A stretch of DNA of 64,000 nucleotides. Origin: Gonatopus flavifemur. Taxonomy: Eukaryota; Arthropoda; Insecta; Hymenoptera; Dryinidae. Shown piece by piece: positions 1 to 10,185 of this stretch. A program made the translations under genes and the position numbers. The notes beneath the pieces were generated by a model. That model ran no database searches. It was given only the letters and a program-made list of their open reading frames with translations, and was not told where the DNA came from. Positions within the stretch are counted from its first letter, which is position 1. The number at the start of each line of letters is the position of its first letter. The stretch is from positions 12,294,001 to 12,358,000 of the forward strand of contig JAFFJZ010000002.1 of assembly GCA_018340375.1 (NCBI GenBank). The letters are read 5' to 3'.

Positions 1-1052
1 CTAATTGATAATATAAAAAAATCCTGTATTGGAAAATTTTGTTGTAAAATTTATGTAAAACTTTTCGTACAAATTATACAAAAAAAAATTCATAAAAATT
101 ATAATCAAACTCAATACACATGAATTTTATACAACCTGTGAAATGAGTAAGAAAAGTCGTATGTACAACTCTTCTTTGTAAACAAAAAACAAGCCAATAC
201 AGCTCTAAATATTTTTGAGGAGGATGGTATCTGACTTGGAAATTCACATTCGTTTACAATAATTTGCACACAACAAGATCATACCAGAAATGTGATGTAT
301 AAATGTCCGGTTGCCATTGATCACATGCGTGCATGATTCCATCAGTCAACGGTAACATCTCTTCTTATATTATAATTTTATTTCGACTGTTTGTCTTGAG
401 AATAAATTTTGAATATACGTACAATTGTATCATTTCATTGTCACAACTTAATGCATTTAACTCTCAACCATTATATTATGATAAAAAATATCAAATTAAC
501 AGAAACACAATATGATGTGTTATCAATGTTAATGATAAGATTTTTCATGTTCGAATAACATTTTTGTTGTAGGTGGAAGAGTTTAAACAATCCTAAACTA
601 TATAGCTTTCAAAATTTGATGGCTCTTAGACAACTGTTCAACGATTCATCAGCTGGAGAACAATGTTTCTCCAGTGATCTTTGATAATCGAGAACACAGT
701 TGGAAGATTTAAGTGAAAAATAATAAAGAGCATGGATGATGTATTCCTATTCATTCATGATTATATGATAAATAACCAATATTAACTGTGTTCATAGTTT
801 AAACTGTGGATAACAGATTTAGGGATCGACACAATGTGACAGAATAATGTTTCCCAATCAGAATGATCGATGAATTGTTTGATAACAGATTGATCTCACA
901 TGAAAAAACAACTTTTGAACTGAATTGATAAATACTTCGTGTCTAACTAATCGATAAATCAGTTAAACATAATTTGGAGTTCCTCCTATGATATATAAAA
1001 ACCGTATCAAGCGACATCTCATACAGTTCGATGTTGCAATAAAGGGAATAAT

Positions 1053-1553
1053 TCATGTATAAACATCACGATTTTCCATGACACGATACCAATTTTCGAT
1101 ATATATATAAAAATCAATAACATTGAAATATTCATTGTTTCGCAATGAATCAAGTTTAGAACGAATCTTACCGACAATATGGTGGTACTTATCGATGTAC
1201 TGAGTTGTACTTTGAATTCCCATGAGTGCCAGGTCGACGTGGGTTGTTATGATGCACCGTGGTTCATATTGGAGTTCCGTTTCAAGTAAACCGATACCGG
1301 TCATTTGATCCAATCACGTCACATAATGAATTCCCAAGACAAATATTCCCTTATCAAATGAACCACCTATTCGATAAAAATTCACACAACACTTGAAATA
1401 TATATTTTTCTCTTCAATATCACTTTTTCCTTCCAACAGAAGGTTAAGTTGCACTATAGAAATGAGGTGAGGGATAACAAGAAGAATTATATCACTTTTT
1501 AAAAATATTGTTCCAACGATTGAGCACTTGAAATCCCGACAACACAATATCAA
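1053..1553 (-). pseudogene. Interrupted open frame with a splice donor, family unknown
   Basis: On the minus strand one frame stays open from 1,553 to 1,053 except for a single TGA at about 1,316-1,314. The part after the stop contains the peptide GIGLLETELQYEPRC and runs into a good splice donor (TCG|GTAAGA, exon end about 1,172). The part before it has hydrophobic stretches (DIILLVIPHLISIVQLNLLL). This could be a decayed exon of a membrane protein or chance. I recognise no family, and no matching partner exon was found. Confidence 0.22.
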
Positions 1554-1740
1554 TCATCGATACACCGAAACCGATTCTTCAAACGAATCAAATCATTCAC
1601 ATCACTGGATCGTTAGACACTCCATCGATCGATTCGCGATCTATGGAATGACGTTTGCAACGTTATCCATTCCATTTTTCTTCAATAAAGATTATTATAC
1701 GCGTAACTTTGTGTATCTACGTACGTATATGTATTTATGT

Positions 1741-1778
1741 ATATATATAAATATATGTATACATATATTTATATATAT
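1741..1778. repeat. Perfect 38-bp AT palindrome
   Basis: The sequence is exactly self-complementary around the GTATAC centre at 1,757-1,762 and could extrude as a cruciform. It lies within an (AT)-rich run and may only reflect simple-sequence growth. Confidence 0.7.
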
Positions 1779-2180
1779 TTTAAGAATAGGATCACTGGAT
1801 CATAGTGCTGTGCCAAGTACAGTGTGCTTCATCCGTATCGAGTCTCTCACGCGTCTGTATCTGAAATGAAACACAGAAGAGTCTTAAAGCGGCAAGGTAG
1901 GGGATCGAGCAGTAACGCATACAAACTGTGGCGCTAATAAATCGTTACTAAATATATGCAATTACTATCCTACACGTGTGCATGTTATTCTACTAGCGAA
2001 CATGTTTAAGTATGTCATTGATTCTTCATTGAAATAATCGAGAAAAATATATTGTAACATCGTGTCGAATGAATTCACCATTTACAATCTAATAACAATG
2101 GTTCTTTGTGTTTTGAATTGGAAGGGAAAAAATGATGATAATCATCACCGTCTTTATTCGAATATGATAAGTTTCATTGA

Positions 2181-2331
2181 CAGGAAAAAATGACCAGTAC
2201 GAATGCGTAAAGCGCGAAATAACTTCTTTGTTCTTTGATCTCAAAGAATACGGTTACCGAGAAGATAGAACACAGCTTGTGTTAACCACCTGTGGCGCCA
2301 AACTGTCTTGAGACTTGATAAAATTAGTGAG
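2181..2331 (+). pseudogene. Exon-like fragment, paralogous to 3,889-3,970
   Basis: A splice-acceptor-like sequence (TTTCATTGACAG, ending about 2,183) is followed by an open frame beginning KNDQYECVKREITSLFFDL, which runs on to a stop near 2,330. The first ~82 bases align without gaps to 3,889-3,970, and both copies are open in the same frame. Most differences change the amino acid. It may be a pair of decayed terminal exons of a fast-evolving gene, or an ordinary non-coding repeat that happens to be open. The family is not recognised. Confidence 0.3.
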
Positions 2332-2639
2332 ATCTTGTCAGGAGATGTAAGTTCGTGTAAATATTCTTTATTCTTCTTTCTTCTCGTACATGATTCATGT
2401 GTTCCTTGTCTTCCACTTCTTTGATACCGTAGGGAATTTTTATTCCGCCTCTTGGTGTAAAGATATATTAAAAACAAAAGGAATGTTTCATGTCTTTCAT
2501 GAAAAGTATCTAAATAGTTTTTCATCGCATGAAAGATGAGAAAATTGATGTGAAAAATTACTATCGGTGCAAGAATTGCCCAGTTCCGAGAAATATTGAC
2601 GAAGCCTCGTGAGGAAACTTGATCAAGTCCTAAAAAATA

Positions 2640-3250
2640 CCCATGTAAAAATTCACCAGTGGCGCAAGCCTGAGCCAGCCCTGACCAAGGGCTGAAATGA
2701 TAACATCGTTTCAGGAATTAACGAGCCTGAATTTTCATGCCTGGGGCAGCGGTGTTGAAAGTTCGCCAATATTGGCGTAGGTTTGATTCAATGTTCCTGC
2801 CATGGTTGGCCGATACATAACTTTACTATAAAACCAATGTTGAATCAATCCTGAACCAATGCTGGCACAAATTTGCGCCAAAACCGTTCTAACACTTTTC
2901 ATCTTTGTATTGCCGACACAAGCACGATATTACCTCTATTGCCAATCAACGTTGGCCCAATATAAATCCCCTACGCTTGGCTGTCACACCTGGCCCAAGT
3001 CATCACCCGTGGTCAACATTGACGGAATCGCTAAATTTTCATATGGGTAATAACATCGTTCTGGCGATGATTGGAACTCAATTTTGATACTCGGGGTACC
3101 CTGGTAGAAATCATATTAGACAGTTCACTGGTCCATATCATGGCCAGGGATACATACGCCTAGTCTGCCTTGATAGCGCCAGGTGAGGGGCGAAGGAGGA
3201 CCTAGAATGATTTCTGTTCACTGATGATTGGCCCAAGTTCGTCAGTGTTG
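2640..3250. repeat. GC-richer dispersed repeat of the GGCCCAA class
   Basis: The block is richer in G and C than its surroundings, with recurrent TTGGCGC, GGCCCAA and GCCAGG words. It contains the landmark ATGATAACATCGTT, which recurs inside the better-preserved copies at 19,834-20,183 and 57,447-58,040. It looks like a degraded member of that family. The open frames inside it are not credible genes. Confidence 0.45.
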
Positions 3251-3888
3251 GCGGAATCAATCAATTCTTAAATGAAAACATGTTGAGTTCTCCAAACAAC
3301 TCACCATAAGAAAAGAATCTAATCGATCCTTCAATGAGAATACTACATCACATTTTGTTGATACGATTCATGTTTGTCAATCCATGGGATTCGATGCATC
3401 CCTCTTACCACCCTAATCAGTCTCCACCCAGGCGGAAAAATTTCTAAAATTTTATATAATCCATATATAATTCAACATTCTTTGTATATAAGTTATACAT
3501 AATTTTATGTAGCTGTATAATAATTGCGAACATTTTTCCACGTGGAAAGGCACTTTTCAGGGATTTGCAAGGCCTGTTAATGGCTTGGAGAACAACTAGA
3601 GTGATTTTCATTAGGGCAAAATATCTTCCAGCGATTCGGAAAAATTGTGGGGACGATTAATTTTCCTACGGACAATGATTTTTAGTTTTTTAATGAGCTG
3701 CAGATGGTCCTGCGATGCCGGTGAAATGGAATGTTGCGGAACAACTTCTCCGAAATGTGAGGAACGATTTATCAAAATATTCATTTGAAATGATACGGCA
3801 TTAATAGTCTTTGAGACATCCTGAAAATGTTCCAACACCTTCCATCCAATAAAACTACTCCATGCAGAACAACATACAAAGAAACGAC

Positions 3889-4060
3889 GACAGGAAAAAA
3901 TTACAAGTACGAATGCATAAACCGCAAAATAGCTTTTTTGTTCTTCGATCCCACAGAATACGGTATTCGGAACTGGAAACCCTACGTATTACATCGCTCA
4001 TCACTGTTCCATCGCTGTCTCTCACGATACCGATTAATCTTCTTCTTCCTCTCAACATGA
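3889..4060 (+). pseudogene. Exon-like fragment, paralogous to 2,181-2,262
   Basis: This is the second copy of the exon-like repeat. After GACGACAG the frame reads KNYKYECINRKIAFLFFDPTEYG and stays open to about 4,060. It aligns with 2,181-2,262 over ~82 bases without indels but with about eleven amino-acid changes. The downstream parts are unrelated, so at most one partial exon was duplicated. The function is unknown. Confidence 0.3.
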
Positions 4061-4344
4061 ATTAAAAAGTTGTCGGAACTTTTTAAAGTTCATTAATAAT
4101 CAGTTGAGACCCAATTACAACACGGAGAAAAATTCAACTCGAAAGCGAAAGAATTTTAAGGAGAATTTGAAGAATATTCTTCAGTTTTTAAATCATGATA
4201 AAACGGTTCGCATTTCTTTATTATTTTCGTCAACAAAACTGACAAAATTGATGAATTTGAGAAAGTGAATGGTAAAATGCTGGGCTTGACTTATTGGAAA
4301 TTTATATTCTTTTTTTATATCTAAATCAAACTTTACTGAAAGTA

Positions 4345-4492
4345 CACTGAGAAAAATTTAAATAGTCACATGAACTATTTGAGGACAACCATTCATATCC
4401 AGTATCCACAATTATGTGAACAGTCATGATAACTTGTTTATAGTAATAAAAACTATTCACATAGTTGCCTTGACTATAAATTTCTCTGAGTG
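4345..4492. mobile_element. MITE with CACTGAGAAAAA ends
   Basis: Terminal inverted repeats CACTGAGAAAAATTTA and TAAATTTCTCTGAGTG bound 148 bp. The left flank is TA. The interior is palindromic around ACTATTCACATAGT-like words. It is non-autonomous, with no coding capacity. The same ends recur at 32,943, 51,335, 53,868 and 54,926. Confidence 0.75.
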
Positions 4493-4504
4493 CACTATGA
4501 AATT

Positions 4505-4580
4505 CACTGCAAAGTGAAGTGTGTTAAAATTCACTACAAGAACTTGTAGTCAATTTTAACACACTTCAGTTCGCAGTGTA
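4505..4580. repeat. 76-bp hairpin
   Basis: Two arms of about 36 bases (CACTGCAAAGTGAAGTG... and its complement ending at TTCGCAGTG) are separated by 2-4 bases. It abuts the MITE that ends at 4,492. It resembles a very small MITE or fold-back remnant. Confidence 0.7.
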
Positions 4581-4644
4581 TTCTTTGATTCTCCTTCCGA
4601 GAAAGGAAGGTAAAAAATCTAATAAAATTTACATAAATCTCATC

Positions 4645-4784
4645 AGGGATGCCGATTCTTGAACAGAATCAATTCTTTTTTATATAAAAAATATTCAATT
4701 CTTATGGATTTGCATGAAATATCGATTAAAATTCGATATATTTTGTATTAAAAAGAATCGGATCTTCTAAGAATATGTATCCCT
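4645..4784. mobile_element. Small MITE with AGGGAT...ATCCCT ends
   Basis: The ends AGGGATGCCGATTCTT and AAGAATATGTATCCCT form an imperfect inverted repeat about 140 bp apart. The flanks (AAATCTCATC on the left, AGATCTCATTAGATC on the right) look like the two halves of an AGATCTAA-rich repeat, as at 16,009 and 43,358, so this element appears nested in one. Confidence 0.5.
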
Positions 4785-5924
4785 AGATCTCATTAGATCT
4801 AATTTCTTTGTTTCTCAGGTTACAAATAACTATATTTCCCAGCTTCATTTTGCTCCATGTAGTTGAAAGAGTAATCCTTTCAGTTGCTTGAGTTATCGAC
4901 GCGAATACCGAAGAATCATCAGAAACAATTGTCTCTCGTCAGCAGGTTCTTGATAGAGGAGAAACAATTAGAATCTGATTTGAAATGTTTCAACTATTAC
5001 TCGTCACATGAGGAAATTTTATGAATAGTAGGCTGAGTAGAGGAAGCTTTCATTCAAAGCTCCCATCCTCGAGGCTCTATACGCTTTCTAGAAATCTTCG
5101 TCGTAGCCCAGAAATAGCATGAATAGCACCCGATAAATTCAGAATCCATTCCAGAATTCCAGAAAAATTCTATCATAGACGTACTTGAGGAAATCTCATA
5201 TGAATTAAACTTGTCAAACCACCACTTGGAGTGTTAGTTGAGTGTTGAAATACACAACCAATTATAATAGGAGCATTTGATATTGTTTTGATTGAAGACA
5301 GTTTCTTAATCTTCAGAAATTATTGTTATGCGTGTGAGCATCGGAAGAATAGAATATTGCAAAAGGGAGCTTATAAGAATATACAAATGGTCATCGTGAT
5401 TTATAAAAGCAACAGTGAACAATGAAGTGGAACAAACAATAAAATAGGGGTGTTTATTAAAGATCGTCGTTGATTTTTCATTTGAACATCGAAGGAGCAA
5501 GCATGTAATTCAGAGAGAAATTACTAATATAATTCAAATTTACATTTCTCATTACAATAATATAATTTGAACATAAAGAATGATTTTTCGTGCGGCAGAA
5601 TTTTGAAATAAACGAAAATCGTTTCTAGAACACAGTGAATTGGAAAGGTTAAACGCTTAATTTATATTGAAAGTATAATTACAGAAAATGAAGAAAGTGG
5701 AACAGATATCAGAAATAGAATGACGCAAGGAAAGAGAGCATTCTATTGAAAACGGCAGTTGGTATGTTCTAATATTATGGGCGTAGAAGTGCGATAAGTT
5801 TCCTTTGAACTTACGTCTGGAGCACTACGCTATGTATAGTGGTGGGATTCTAACTGTTATTGAGAACATTTGAGATCCAAGGAAGATGCTTGAGGTACAT
5901 CGATGGAACCTAAAATGGAAAAAA

Positions 5925-6155
5925 CTTGCGTTGCTGATATGACAAATCCTTGGATCCTACAGGAAAAATTTTGCTCTTTTAGCAAACGCTTGCGGATCCA
6001 GCAATTGCGTATTGTAGGTATACAGACTGCTGAAAGATTTGCTGAATTAGCAAATATTTTGCGAAAACAGCCAAACTTTTACTGTAACAGCACACGTTTT
6101 GCTGATTCAGCGAAGCAGATTTTTCAAAAAATCGACATTTCAGCAAGAGGTTTTC
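5925..6155. mobile_element. Micro-palindrome MITE of the GCTG/CAGC(AAA) class
   Basis: The interior repeats short dyads such as TTTGCTGATTCAGCGAA and TTGCTGAATTAGCAAA, the same grammar as the complete element at 35,092-35,461. The CACGGAG termini are not preserved, so this copy is degraded. Open frames on both strands here are by-products of the repeat. Confidence 0.55.
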
Positions 6156-6506
6156 TCGACGTGTACATGGAACACCAGTACCGGCCAGCTCGCAAATATT
6201 ACTACTGTGTCCAGAAAGTAAGGTGACATAGCATTGATTTTGAAAAATCTTCACTTACTCTCTCAATACTCAATAGTTTTTTCGTAATTATCTCACTCGT
6301 ACCTTGCCATGATGAGAGACGGACAAGTATGCTCTAAGACACATGCGCACTAATTGTAAAAGTTATTCCATTTGACGAACCTGGCTCTTTTGACCCAGAA
6401 AAGTGTATCAGATTCTGAAAATGCATCCATTGGAGTTATGTCTCCTTACTACTACTTCGTGATATCAACGTAATTAACAAAATAATTCTGATTTTCGGCC
6501 AAAGGC

Positions 6507-6875
6507 CCATGGAGCTCCAGAAGAATGGGCAAAATTTTGCTACGTACTTTTCCAACAACTAAACTAAATTAAATAAAGATTTTCAATATGCAGTGATGGA
6601 ACACATTGCCAAGATGAGACTTTGAATATTTGGTTGAATCTGGAAAAGGTTCCTGAAAATTATGTAAAGAATTATAAACATAATAATATACAAATGTTGA
6701 TAATTTCCACAAATTATTTCCTTTAATGTTTAGATATTACTTTGGAGTTTCAATTCATATTCAAAGTCAACCCTTGGCAATATGCTCCATCATTGCATAT
6801 TGAAAAATTTTACTCATCGCTTCGTTGTTGGAAAAGTATGTAGCAAAGTTTTGCCGGTTTTTTTAGAGCTCTATG
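6507..6875. mobile_element. Long-arm MITE (CATGGAGCTCC family), copy 1
   Basis: Long imperfect arms: CATGGAGCTCCAG...GGCAAAATTTTGCTACGTACTTTTCC on the left, its complement ending AGAGCTCTATG on the right. The arms continue past GCAGTGATGGAACACATTGCC and are about 125 bp each. A second copy lies at 27,507-27,878. It is non-coding. Confidence 0.7.
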
Positions 6876-7227
6876 ACGTTAAAATTTCGGCCAACAAGCA
6901 TCAGCCGAAAATCTCAATTATTTTAATAGTAAATATGATAATTGCATTATTAGCGAGCTTTTCGACGCTGTCAACCACCAATTCCAATTTCCTTCGAAAT
7001 CGATAATCACAATTTCAATGTTGGTCATTTTCAGTAAAAATTTTCGGTCGATCTCAATCAAAAATACACAAAATTTTCGACTGTGTATTATTTCGAGTTT
7101 TCACCATTATATTTTCAATCCAATTGGCTCCATGGGGGTAATTTTATATTAGCCAGTACTAAGAACCCCTCAACGAAATCCCCTGAACCAACATCGAACC
7201 ATGTTTTCATTTTCGCACATAATAATT

Positions 7228-7521
7228 CCCTAGTAGAAATTTGATCAGGCATTCCCTATTCTGAATGAGGTTCTGATCAGGTTTGATTACGGAAACCTTG
7301 AATAAAGAAATTCTTATGAGGCCCTTACAAAGAACTCATCTGATTTCCCTGATAGGATTCAAATACGGTCGTAACGCAGGGGTACAATAGGGTTCGGATG
7401 AGATTTCCATCAATTCGAGAGAAATAGGGAACCCTATGACGAAACCTGATCAGGACCTGATAAGAAATCAGACATGCCTCGTCAGGCCCTGATATTTTCC
7501 CATCCAAAATTGCTACTAGGG
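7228..7521. mobile_element. MITE with CCCTAGTAG ends
   Basis: CCCTAGTAGAAATTTG at the left pairs with CCAAAATTGCTACTAGGG at the right. The interior repeats TGATCAGG and CCTGATCAGG dyads. The element is about 294 bp and non-autonomous. Confidence 0.65.
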
Positions 7522-7589
7522 TTATCATACAATGCCTGAGTAATTGGGGATTTTCCATGTTAGGGATGCGGACAGGCGAATCCGTTGCG

Positions 7590-7700
7590 TTCCATCCCCG
7601 GTCAAGATATCCCCGGTTGAAATATCCCTGTTCACAATGTCTGGATAAAATATCCCGGGTGAAATATTCCCATCTAAAATATCCCGAAATGTCCCAGACA
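7590..7700 (+). repeat. ATATCCC motif array, copy 1
   Basis: A tandem of degenerate 14-16-bp units of the form (GACAAA)ATATCCCC, preceded by GGACAGGCGAATCC. It is one of four arrays in 7.59-10.16 kb. The two left arrays read AAAATATCCC and the two right ones GGGATATTTT, so they form inverted pairs. Confidence 0.65.
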
Positions 7701-7917
7701 AGATATCTTGATACCCAAAAAACATTTGAGATCAAGAGCTGAAACTGGGCGTGAATTTCTCTAATTCATATCAATTCATAACATATCTGGAATGAAGAAC
7801 AATAAACGGAATAATCCGATATTGATGGAGTGTGAGGAGTGCTTTGGTGAGAACTGATGTTGTCACAACAATATGAAGAGAAGTATGAGATTGAGGGGCG
7901 CGGTCGGGTGCACCCAG

Positions 7918-8045
7918 TATGTTTGATCCCCGGACAAAATATCCGGACAAAATATCCCGGACAAAATATCCCCGTCTGAAATACCCCGAATTCAAATATC
8001 ATGTAAAAAATATCCCAGGCAGTATATCCCGGACAAAATGTCCAC
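7918..8045 (+). repeat. ATATCCC motif array, copy 2
   Basis: About eight units of GGACAAAATATCCC follow GATCCCCGG. With its outside flank (GAGATTGAGGGGCGCGGTC) it pairs with the inverted array at 9,415-9,535, whose outside flank is CCCTAGACCCTGAGATTGAG. This suggests subterminal arrays of one larger element. Confidence 0.65.
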
Positions 8046-9414
8046 TCACTAACCTTATGTATCTTTGTGCGTAAATTCCAAATCTGCAATCCAATTTTTT
8101 CGATCATCCTTAGTTTTTGGACTACAGTGACTTTTTCAGCATTTTTTTAGGTACCACATGGCTTATAGGCGTGGAACTGTTTTGATCTTCTGTACATTCT
8201 CTCGAATGGATACTTTGTCGAAAAATAGAAAAAACCCTACCAACAGAAGTGTGCATCACACAAACGTGGTTACGTTTACAGGCGCAAACCTGGCGGGATG
8301 CAGGGGCGGAGCCCATGCCCGGGTCCCGGGGTGGGGCCCGATTATAAAAGAATTAAGTCATTATTGTGCAAAGCGAAAAAAGTAAACAGGTTAATTTGTC
8401 GATCTAGAAGTTGTTTTTCTGTGTTGACTGAAAGATGAGCACTAAGTTTGGAAAGTGTTCATTCGAAGAAATGTCCCTCCCGGTCACGTGGTGGGACAAA
8501 AATGCAAAAACAGTGTATAAAAGTATCTTTGAGTTGAGCGTAACAAAGAGTCATCTAAGCGTAATTCAGGAAGGAATTGAAACATTTCCATGCTTCAATT
8601 GTTCCAAGACCCGCTTAAGAGAAATACCGGTAAAATGTAAAAAACAAGCAAAAAAGTGACTCTCATTTGAAGAGTAAGGGTGACCGACAAAATTGAGTTG
8701 CAGAACCGTAATCTACGTACAAAAAAAACATAAGAGAGTCAGAGAGTATTATTGTCATTTGTAGTTAATTCAATGCAGTTTGTTTCACATAAATCATTCA
8801 GGAGTAGTGATGATGGTTTAGTGAGTTTCTCACGCTTGTATGGGGAAGTTTTTGAATGCGTTGATAGCCGAGCAAAATTTAACTGAAGTGCGTTTGGCGC
8901 AAGCTCCTGTTGGACGAGCTCAGTGTAAGAAGCGAAAGAAGAACGTCGTTGCGAATGATCGTTTGAAGGCTATTGTTGAAGAATATAAAAAGGAAGATGT
9001 TTTGCACTATTTGCGTGCAGTTGCATTTACTGTGCATTTGTAAATATTAGCTAAGTTCGTTTACCGATGTCCCAAGTTCCCAAGTTACCCCAACTCGCTC
9101 CAAGTATTTTGGATTCGCTACTTCCAGTTTAAGCAACGAAATGATTGGTTTGGTACAAGTTGGAGCAACTCAGGGCACGTAGAACGAACGAACCTATTGT
9201 TTGTATGAAGTGGATTACTGGTTGAGTTGTTTTTTTCAGTTATCAGTAGTTTTTGGGTACCCATTGTTTTTTTCAAAAAAAGATTGTCAACTTTCATGTG
9301 CAATGAATTTTTCAATAAATGCATCATGAATCCGAATGTTTCAGTGATTGATGTACTTATGTTTTCCCTCTTTCTGTTCCGGGGCGAAACAGTGTTGTTC
9401 CAGCACTGGGATGT
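8046..9414. other. Interior of a possible inverted-repeat element
   Basis: This is the unique sequence between the two inner inverted arrays. It includes a GC-rich patch (about 8,280-8,345) and two short plus-strand open frames (8,435-8,659 and 8,840-9,043). The second ends in a lysine/arginine-rich stretch (KKRKKNVVANDRLK). Neither matches a family I know. They could be relics of a transposon gene, but nothing confirms it. Confidence 0.3.
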
Positions 9415-9535
9415 TCTTCGCGTGGGATATGTTGGTCGGAGAAATTTTTGTCGGGGATATTTTAGACGGGGACGTTTTTTTTGGGGATATTTTTGTATGG
9501 GGATATTTTTGTTCGGGATCGGCTGCCCTAGACCC
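9415..9535 (-). repeat. ATATCCC motif array, copy 3 (inverted)
   Basis: GGGATATTTTNGT units read on the plus strand, complementary to the arrays at 7.6-8.0 kb. The array is followed by GGGATCGGCTGCCCTAGACC. The same CTAGG-CAG-CGAT-CC landmark recurs by 10,165-10,185, so all four arrays share one terminal module. Confidence 0.65.
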
Positions 9536-10039
9536 TGAGATTGAGCAGTTGCGGAAACCCAGAGGTGGCTATGTGTGAGCGGGCGGGGGGTTCGCGGAGA
9601 GGGCCCCCCCACCCCGGAATGAGCATAATATTATCAATATTCAATAATGATTCATCTTTGAATTCGAAAAAATTTCCGGAACGGGGATGTTCCAGCATGG
9701 TACGAGATTTTTTGGCATTGGAAATGAAATGAAGACAGAATTATACATTGAATAATCACTTTAGTTACTGATGGAATGATCATATCAAAAGTTGAAATGA
9801 TCCACAAATTCAAACTAACGGAACAAAATGTTACACCGCAAAACACAGTTATACTATATCATGAATAATAATACATTAGTACTGATACAGTAACTTGACG
9901 CAATTTTCATATCATGTTGTTCATGATATTGTAGTTTGTGAGGTATTCAGACTTCAAGATAGGGATGGGCGATATTGTGAGTGGATCGATCTTTTTATAA
10001 AAAATTTTTCAGATTTCAGCAGACGGTGGTAATTGTGCT

Positions 10040-10160
10040 GGAATGTTTGGGCGTGGGATATTTTAGTCTGGGATGATTTGTCCGAGGTTATTTTAGTCTG
10101 GGTTCTTTTTGCGCAGGGATATTTTTGTTGGAGATTTTTTGTCAGGGGATGTAATTTGGT
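10040..10160 (-). repeat. ATATCCC motif array, copy 4 (inverted)
   Basis: Degenerate GGGATATTTT(T/A)GT units, followed by CGCCTGTCCTAGACC. It is the outer partner of the array at 7,590-7,700, and the most diverged of the four. Confidence 0.6.
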
Positions 10161-10185
10161 GGTAATCGCCTGTCCTAGACCCGCG

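Larger units (their letters stand above)
1..2180. other. AT-rich stretch, no established gene
   Basis: AT-rich DNA with no gene I can establish. The only items of note are an interrupted open frame on the minus strand at 1,053-1,553 and a perfect AT palindrome at 1,741-1,778, both listed separately. Other short open frames here have no recognisable domains or splice context. Confidence 0.5.

Noticed and set aside
5903..6254. Open frames of 107 and 91 codons on opposite strands
   Set aside because: Both are read through the GCTG/CAGC micro-palindrome repeat and have repetitive, family-less products.
7325..7735. 136-codon frame on the minus strand
   Set aside because: It overlaps the CCCTAGTAG MITE and the first ATATCCC array. 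The repeated Gly-Tyr-Phe/Asp-Ile patterns come from the array.
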